Positions 22,058 to 27,037 of a stretch of 27,037 nt of DNA are shown here, one piece after another; positions within the stretch are counted from its first letter, which is position 1; each line of letters begins with the position of its first letter. The notes below the pieces were generated by a model, which did no database searches, was not told where the DNA came from, and was given only the letters and a program-made list of their open reading frames with translations. Both the position numbers and the translations under genes were made by a program. Source of the stretch: JBLHKS01 sp047620505 (GTDB lineage Bacteria; Verrucomicrobiota; Verrucomicrobiia; Verrucomicrobiales; DEV007); the NCBI GenBank assembly GCA_047620505.1, contig JBLHKS010000088.1, positions 1 to 27,037 of the forward strand, read 5' to 3'.

Positions 22058-22986
22058 AGAAGGATCAGGAGACTCGCGAGCTGGGCAAGAAGCTGGAGAA
22101 AAAGGAATTTCGCAAAGCGGCTGAGGAAACTGAGAAGCTGAAGCCTCAGGATCTCGACGTGAAGAAACTCACGGAGCAGCGCAAGGATTTGGCCAAATTG
22201 AAGGCGGCTGCTCAGCGCATGGCTGCTGCGGCGAAGGCGGCGAATCGGCAGGGCGCTTCGAATAAACAATCCCAGGGCAAGAAGCAGGGGAGTCAGTCGA
22301 AGGCTGGCGAGAATGCTCAGAAAGGCAATGGGCAGAACGCGCAGGGTGCCGAGGGAACTCCGAGCGGAGCCGGTCAGAGCGGCGAGAGCCTCGAAGAACT
22401 CCTGACAAAGCTTGATGAATCCGTCAAAGATCTCGAGAAATCGATGCGCGAGGCGGAACTCGCCCAGCAGCTCGATCAGGACATGCAAAAGTGCATGGGC
22501 CAATGCGATGGAGCGCAAAAAATGGTCAACTCGAATCTCGACAAGCTAAGCAAAAAACTTTGCAAGGCGGGGGCGAAAGCGGATGCCCAAGCGAAACTGA
22601 AGTCGCTTTGTCAGAGTCTCGGACAGTGTCAGAGTTTTCTCGGTAGCTCGAAAGCTCAATCCCTTGCGCAGTCCATGGGTGCTGGCAAAGGCGGTCTAAA
22701 AGCTGGAGTCGGATCAGTCGATTCACGTCGTCAGGAAACCGATCTGCTGGTGGACAACGGCAACACGACCCAGCTTCAAGGGATCAAGGGCCAGGGCCCG
22801 AGTGTCGCGACGGTTGAATCCGCTGATGATGGCGATGGAGTTTCGGCTCGTCGGACCGAAGCCCGGGAGCGCGAGTTTCAAAATCAGCTGGAGAGTTTCG
22901 TGCAACGTGAGGACGTGCCGGAAGACGTGAAGGCAGGCGTAAAAGAGTATTTCCGAAACATCCACAATATCACGGATCAGCCGTAA
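21955..22986 (+). CDS. C-terminal part of the frameshifted coiled-coil protein
   Basis: This frame carries the continuation of the coiled coil from AMRQYAELERRLQQ onward. ATG 21955 lies two bases after an AAAGAG, and GTG 21913 lies 12 bases after AAGGA, so independent translation is possible but neither signal is strong. The product is about 343 residues, made of Lys/Glu/Gln/Ala-rich helix, a low-complexity Gly/Gln/Ser/Asn stretch (about 100-140), a helix with paired Cys (QKCMGQCDGAQ and SLCQSLGQCQSFLG), and a C-terminal globular end (FVQREDVPEDVKAGVKEYFRNIH) that is typical of the last helices in such BatA-cluster proteins. The intact C-terminus with a normal stop argues that the shift is recent or is an error in the sequence. 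Confidence 0.7.
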   Translation: MRQYAELERRLQQAAQRMDQRKDEQLLAKAGEELKKDQETRELGKKLEKKEFRKAAEETEKLKPQDLDVKKLTEQRKDLAKLKAAAQRMAAAAKAANRQGASNKQSQGKKQGSQSKAGENAQKGNGQNAQGAEGTPSGAGQSGESLEELLTKLDESVKDLEKSMREAELAQQLDQDMQKCMGQCDGAQKMVNSNLDKLSKKLCKAGAKADAQAKLKSLCQSLGQCQSFLGSSKAQSLAQSMGAGKGGLKAGVGSVDSRRQETDLLVDNGNTTQLQGIKGQGPSVATVESADDGDGVSARRTEAREREFQNQLESFVQREDVPEDVKAGVKEYFRNIHNITDQP

Positions 22987-23017
22987 GATTTTGCTGGGGT
23001 TTGGCGGCGCGACTTGG

Positions 23018-23023
23018 TAAAAT
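23018..23023 (+). promoter_or_regulatory. -10-like box directly before the small exported protein
   Basis: TAAAAT ends six bases before the ATG at 23030 with no Shine-Dalgarno between. No good -35 is present at 16-18 bases, so this is weak on its own. Confidence 0.2.
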
Positions 23024-23029
23024 CGCGCG

Positions 23030-23269
23030 ATGAAAACTGGAGGGTGGGCTCTGTTGCTCACAGGATTGCTGGTAGCCTCATCGGTTTTGGGGGCTGAGGG
23101 TCTTTTCGTCGATTCATTTCCCCGCGGTGGTTTTGGTGCGGTGGAGGCGGCTGATTTCCATCAAGGCCCTGAAATCGCTCGCCCGTTCGTTGAGCAGCAG
23201 CTGCTGGAAAAGGACGAGTTGGAGCGATTGAAAAGTCACCAACTGGTTTCTCCGCGACAATTACTCTAA
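23030..23269 (+). CDS. Small exported protein of unknown function
   Basis: The 79-residue product starts with a clear signal peptide (MKTGGWALLLTGLLVASSVLGA). The remaining 57 residues are partly Gly/Phe-rich (SFPRGGFGAVEAADF) and end in a charged helix (VEQQLLEKDELERLKSHQ). I recognise no family. It lies 43 bases after the coiled-coil gene and 18 bases before the TPR gene, so it is probably part of the same operon. An exact copy of the repeated palindrome (23195-23206) encodes its QQLL. Confidence 0.7.
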   Translation: MKTGGWALLLTGLLVASSVLGAEGLFVDSFPRGGFGAVEAADFHQGPEIARPFVEQQLLEKDELERLKSHQLVSPRQLL

Positions 23270-23287
23270 ACCGAAACTCGAAATCCT

Positions 23288-26200
23288 ATGAAACGATTGC
23301 GCATCCTGCTTCTTCTCTGCCTCTTGACTGTTTTCACAGGTCCAATGTTCGGCGCGGAGGTCCCTGACGAAACCACAAAAAAGTACTTCCAAATTCTGCA
23401 GAAACGCCCGGAATCTCGACCGCTGTTTGATCGCTTTTACGCTTCCTGGCTTAACAACGGAACTGTCGAGGCGCTTCGAACCTTTCTTCTGGAGAACATC
23501 GAGGAAAACCCGAGTCCTGCGGCTTTCCAGATTCAAGCAGCTGTTCTTCTGGAGTTAGCCGAGGACGAGCAAGCTCTCGAGTCGTTGAAACTCGGGCGGG
23601 CCGAATTTCCAGAAGATGCGCTGCTCGCCTGGCGCCTTGCTAGTTTGCAAACGCGCCTCCAGCAGAATGCAGAAGCGATGGCGACGATCAAAGCTGCGGC
23701 CGCGCTCGAACCGGATGCCGAATTGGCGATCCGGATTGCCGAGCTTGAAGGGCAGCTTTTTCTTAGGAATGGCGATAGCGAAGCGGCGCTTGAGGTCTGG
23801 CGCAAATTGCTGAAAGCGAATCCAGATGACGACGAGCTGCGAATCGACGTGATCGAGCTCCTCGCCGATGAGGGCGTGATGGATGAAGCGATCTCGGCTT
23901 CGCTGGCGTTGATCGATCAGATCGCGGATCCTTACGATCGAGCTGTCCGCCAAATGCGGCATGCCGAGCTTTTGAGGAAGGCGAATCGCGGCGAGGAAGC
24001 CAAAGAACTTTACCAGCAGCTGCTGGCGGCTTCCGGAGTGGCAACCTGGCTTGAAAAACAGACGCTCGCGCAGGTCGATTCACTTTTCCGCGAGAAGGAC
24101 GAGATTACCGGGCTACGGAGTTTCCTAACCGATTTGCGGGACGCCGAACCGCAGAGAATCGCGATTCGTCGAGCGCTGGTCGGAGTTCTTGTGTCTCTGC
24201 GAGAGGGCGACGAGGCGATCGAGGAGTACCGGGACTTGTTGAAAATCACGCCCGGTGACCGCGGAGTCCGCGAGGGTTTTATACAATTGTTAGGGGCGCT
24301 CGAACGCTACGAGGAAGGGGTGGAGGAAGTTTCTCGATTGGTCGCGCAACATCCGGATGATCCGGAGTTACTCGTCTTGCTCAGCAAGATGCAGAATTGG
24401 TCTGGCGACAATCTTGGCGCTGGCGAGAGTGTTCGGAAATTCCTCGTTGCAGGTACGAAAGAGGAACATCGCTACCTGCGGGCTTCGCGGTTGCTTGAGA
24501 GCTTCGAACTCGTTCAACAGGCTCAGCAGCTGCTGGAGGAGGCGGAGATCGAATTTCCGGAAAGTATCTCGGCGGTCGAAGCTGTCGCCGATTTTCTCTA
24601 TCGAAACGAGAATGAGGACGCTGCGTTGGCGAGGTGGGAAAAGCTTTCGAAGAGCGACGACGCTGGAGTCGTTCTGCGTTCGGTGCGGAATGCGGCGAGC
24701 CGAAATCATCACGAAGAAGCCTTTGCCTGGCTGGAAGCGCGTTACCCGGATTTCGCGACCGATGCGCGATTCCTTGAAACGTTTTTGACCGAGGCCCTGG
24801 CGGCTGACGAGTTTGAAAAGGCGCTGCCGTCCGTCCGACCGCTCGTGAACCTGACCGAAACGCCGTTCGACCTCGATGCGACGTCGAAGTTGGTCGTGAA
24901 ACTGGCCGGAAGCAGCGAGAATAGCGAGGGTCTGATTGACGAACTCAGCCGCGGAACTTCGCCGCAGGAGGTCTGCGTTCACGCGGCGTTGTTGCACAGC
25001 TCTCGTAAGCAGGAAGCCGCGATTGAATCGTTGGAGACTCTTGCGAAGGCCAGCGACTCAGCAGCGGAGTTTGCCTTGGTTCAACTCGCGACTCTGCATC
25101 AGCTGGAGCGGCGTTTCGATGATGCTGCGGACGCGATGGAGCGTTTGATCCGGCGTCCGGGTGGAAAGAAGACGAACCATTTGCAACGATTGGTTGGTCT
25201 CTTTCGTTCAGCGAAAAGACTGGACGAAACTCTGGTCTGGCTGCGCGAATGGAAGGCGATTTCGCCGGGAAATCCGCAGATCTGGATCGAGGAGGCCACG
25301 GTGCTTTTTCAGATGGGTGAAGCGAAAGAGGCGTTCCGAGTCATGCGGCAAGCAATCGGTCGATTCGAGGACGACGATCGTTTTCCATCTAAGTTAGCAG
25401 GCTGGTACTTGGAATTGGGCATGGCTGAGGATGCAGAGCAGCTGTTCTGGCGGCTTTACGATAACGCGGAGGACGATGGAGGTCGGCTGTCCTGGGCTCG
25501 GCGACTTTTCGAATCGGCTCAGCAGCAGGGAAGGCATGAGCAGCTGATTTCGCGATTGGAGGAACGCGCGCAGCGGAATCGCGGCGCGATCGGGCCAGTT
25601 CTTGCGTTAGCTGAGATGCATCGTTTGCGAAACGACGAGGAGAAATGGCGCGAGACTCTGAAGCGGGCGAGTCTGCTTGATCCTCAGAATGTTGAGCTGC
25701 TTTCGTCGATCGCGAGCAGCTACGCGGCACAGGGGAATTGGGATCAGGCGCAGGCGGCGTTGGAGCTGGCTCGCGAGCACGATCATAGCGGTCGAATCGA
25801 TCGCGAACTGGTTAGCATCCTGCTTTCTGCCGGGAAACCGGATCAGGCGTTGCGGAAAGTCGAGGAAATGATTCGGGCTGGCAAGGCGGCGCGTCAGGAC
25901 GCGGAATTGATGGCGATCTCGATGCTGGAGCAGGTGGATTTTGCAGAAGCGGCCGGATTTCTGGATCGTCTTCAGTCCGAGTTTCCTCAAGCTTATCCTT
26001 TGAATTACCTAGCTGGTGTTTTTCATGAGGAAGCCGGCGACACGGCGAGCGCAATCGAATCGTTCCAACGGGTACTTGCCGCGCCGTCACACAGTCCTGG
26101 TTCGCAGGTCGCAATGGCAGTGCCTAATAGCTGGGTCAACAGCACTGGCATCGAAGAGTCGATGGCTCCCGATTCTACGAGGCGTATCGCGAATTGGTGG

Positions 26201-26916
26201 TGGAACCGCCGAATGGCTTATAATCATAGAACTGGCGCGCCGAGTGGCCGACTTTATCACCGGTCTTTTTCGATTCAGCCGATCCAGCCCGCTCCCGGGG
26301 TTTTCTACCCGAATTCCGGTCAGGGAAGCCAGATTTTTCTTCCGAGCGCCACAGAGATGGCTAGCCATCTAGCTCTTGAGCATCTGGGGAAGCTGTTCGT
26401 GGCAGGAGACGATGTTGAGCGCAAGGAGATTCGGGAAATCTGGGACGCTAACGGCGTGCCCGAGATCTTTCGGCTTCTGCTCGAGAGCGCGGAGAAAGAA
26501 CAGCCGAAGATCGTTGAAATTCTTGCCGAGCATTTGGATATAGACGAGACCGCTGCCGCGCTTTGGCTGGGATTGAATTTCGGAGCTCAAGATCCTGAGA
26601 AGCAGCTCGCCGCAGTTCAAAGGGTCGAGTCAGATTGGCCGGAACTAGCTTTGTCAGGGGCCTTGGCGGGCTTTTCGAACTCCGGTGAATTGAGACCGAA
26701 GTTTCGTGAAGCGATCCAGCAGCTGCTGCCGCGTTGCGACTCCGAAACGATGAGCAATTCAATTCAGAGTCGGCTGAATCAAGTTCTCCAGTTAGATCAA
26801 GCAAGAAATCCCGACCAAGCCAATCACCCGTTCCGAGTCGCGCTTCGAGCTGCGATTCTGGAGGCGTTTCTGGCGATGGCAGAACGAAGTCCGGAAATGG
26901 CGGACCCATACATTGT
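23288..26916 (+). CDS. Very large exported TPR-repeat protein, interrupted by a group II intron
   Basis: ATG 23288 gives a signal peptide (MKRLRILLLLCLLTVFTG, cleaved near MFGA). The frame is open for 1250 codons to the window end, so the gene is partial here. About 1210 codons precede the intron boundary. Nearly all is helical-repeat protein of TPR type, with units such as ALLAWRLASLQTRLQ, AAIESLETLAKASD and NVELLSSIASSYAAQGNWDQAQ. A less regular insert at about residues 945-1020 (NWWWNRRMAYNHRTG) interrupts the repeats. TPR proteins are protein-interaction scaffolds; after a coiled-coil membrane protein and a small exported protein it probably belongs to a periplasmic complex of the MoxR/Bat type. 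The last 40 codons read into the intron and should not be taken as protein. Three exact copies of the repeated palindrome lie inside (24014, 24524, 26717), each encoding QQLL. Confidence 0.85.
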
Positions 26917-27037
26917 GTGTGCCCAGCATGGGCGAGATGTAAATGGGGTGCAAGTCCCCTGTAGAAAGACCAGACATGATGAAATCATGAAGAAACTACC
27001 ACCAGAAGCCAACTGCGTGCGGGCAACCGTTCGTGGG
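26917..27037 (+). mobile_element. 5' end of a bacterial group II intron (rest outside window)
   Basis: GTGTG at 26917-26921 followed by CCCAGCATGGGC matches the start of bacterial group II introns (usually GTGCGCCCAGCATGGG). The hallmark hairpin GGGGTGCAAGTCCCC (26946-26960) follows, then a CATGAT-GAA-ATCATG stem, all parts of domain I. It lies in the same orientation as the TPR gene. A start at 26915 (GTGTGTG) is possible but places the CCC stem wrongly. The reverse transcriptase/maturase and domains V-VI would lie beyond the window, so splicing ability cannot be judged. Confidence 0.9.

Overview
This 27 kb window reads as a chromosomal segment of a member of the Verrucomicrobiota, or a close PVC-superphylum relative, with moderately high GC. 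The evidence is gene content: a PVC-type CxxCH heme-binding protein with an N-terminal propeller-like domain, a divergent ThuA-like protein, a sialate O-acetylesterase-type SGNH esterase, a DUF3472 protein ending in an SHD1-like domain, and an ECF sigma factor operon. Most start codons lack a Shine-Dalgarno sequence. No rRNA, tRNA or CRISPR array was seen, and no intergenic gap exceeds 300 bases.

Layout. (1) 1-3790 is an accessory-looking block: a gene fragment cut by the window edge, a TIR-coiled-coil-membrane protein, a small protein with PGDYG-like repeats, and a RyR-patatin phospholipase. The combination resembles bacterial conflict or defence modules. (2) 3922-4641 encodes an exported SYLF lipid-binding protein. 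(3) 4664-10182, on the minus strand, is a compact ECF sigma, anti-sigma and CpxP-like operon followed by a 1316-residue exported protein with a C-terminal anchor and four AQ[IL]G[HN]GG repeats. (4) 10294-11331 encodes a MoxR ATPase without its usual DUF58/VWA partners; a long perfect inverted repeat follows. (5) 11509-21202 is a set of exported or catabolic enzymes: esterase, heme protein, ThuA, DUF3472, alpha/beta hydrolase and a CtBP-like dehydrogenase. It fits polysaccharide or glycoconjugate breakdown. (6) 21284 to the end is a membrane coiled-coil protein broken by a frameshift, a small exported protein, and a very large TPR protein interrupted by the 5' end of a group II intron at about 26917.

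The most striking signal is not a gene. The 12-base palindrome CAGCAGCTGCTG occurs 12 times exactly, and its core AGCAGCTGCT 16 times, against about 0.03 core sites expected from base composition. It lies on genes of both strands, in all three reading frames and between genes. It behaves like a selected DNA word, comparable in kind to cyanobacterial HIP1. Only one copy lies in the first 7.6 kb. Second in interest are the TIR/PGDYG-like/RyR-patatin neighbourhood and the two lesions (frameshift and intron) in adjacent genes of the terminal cluster.
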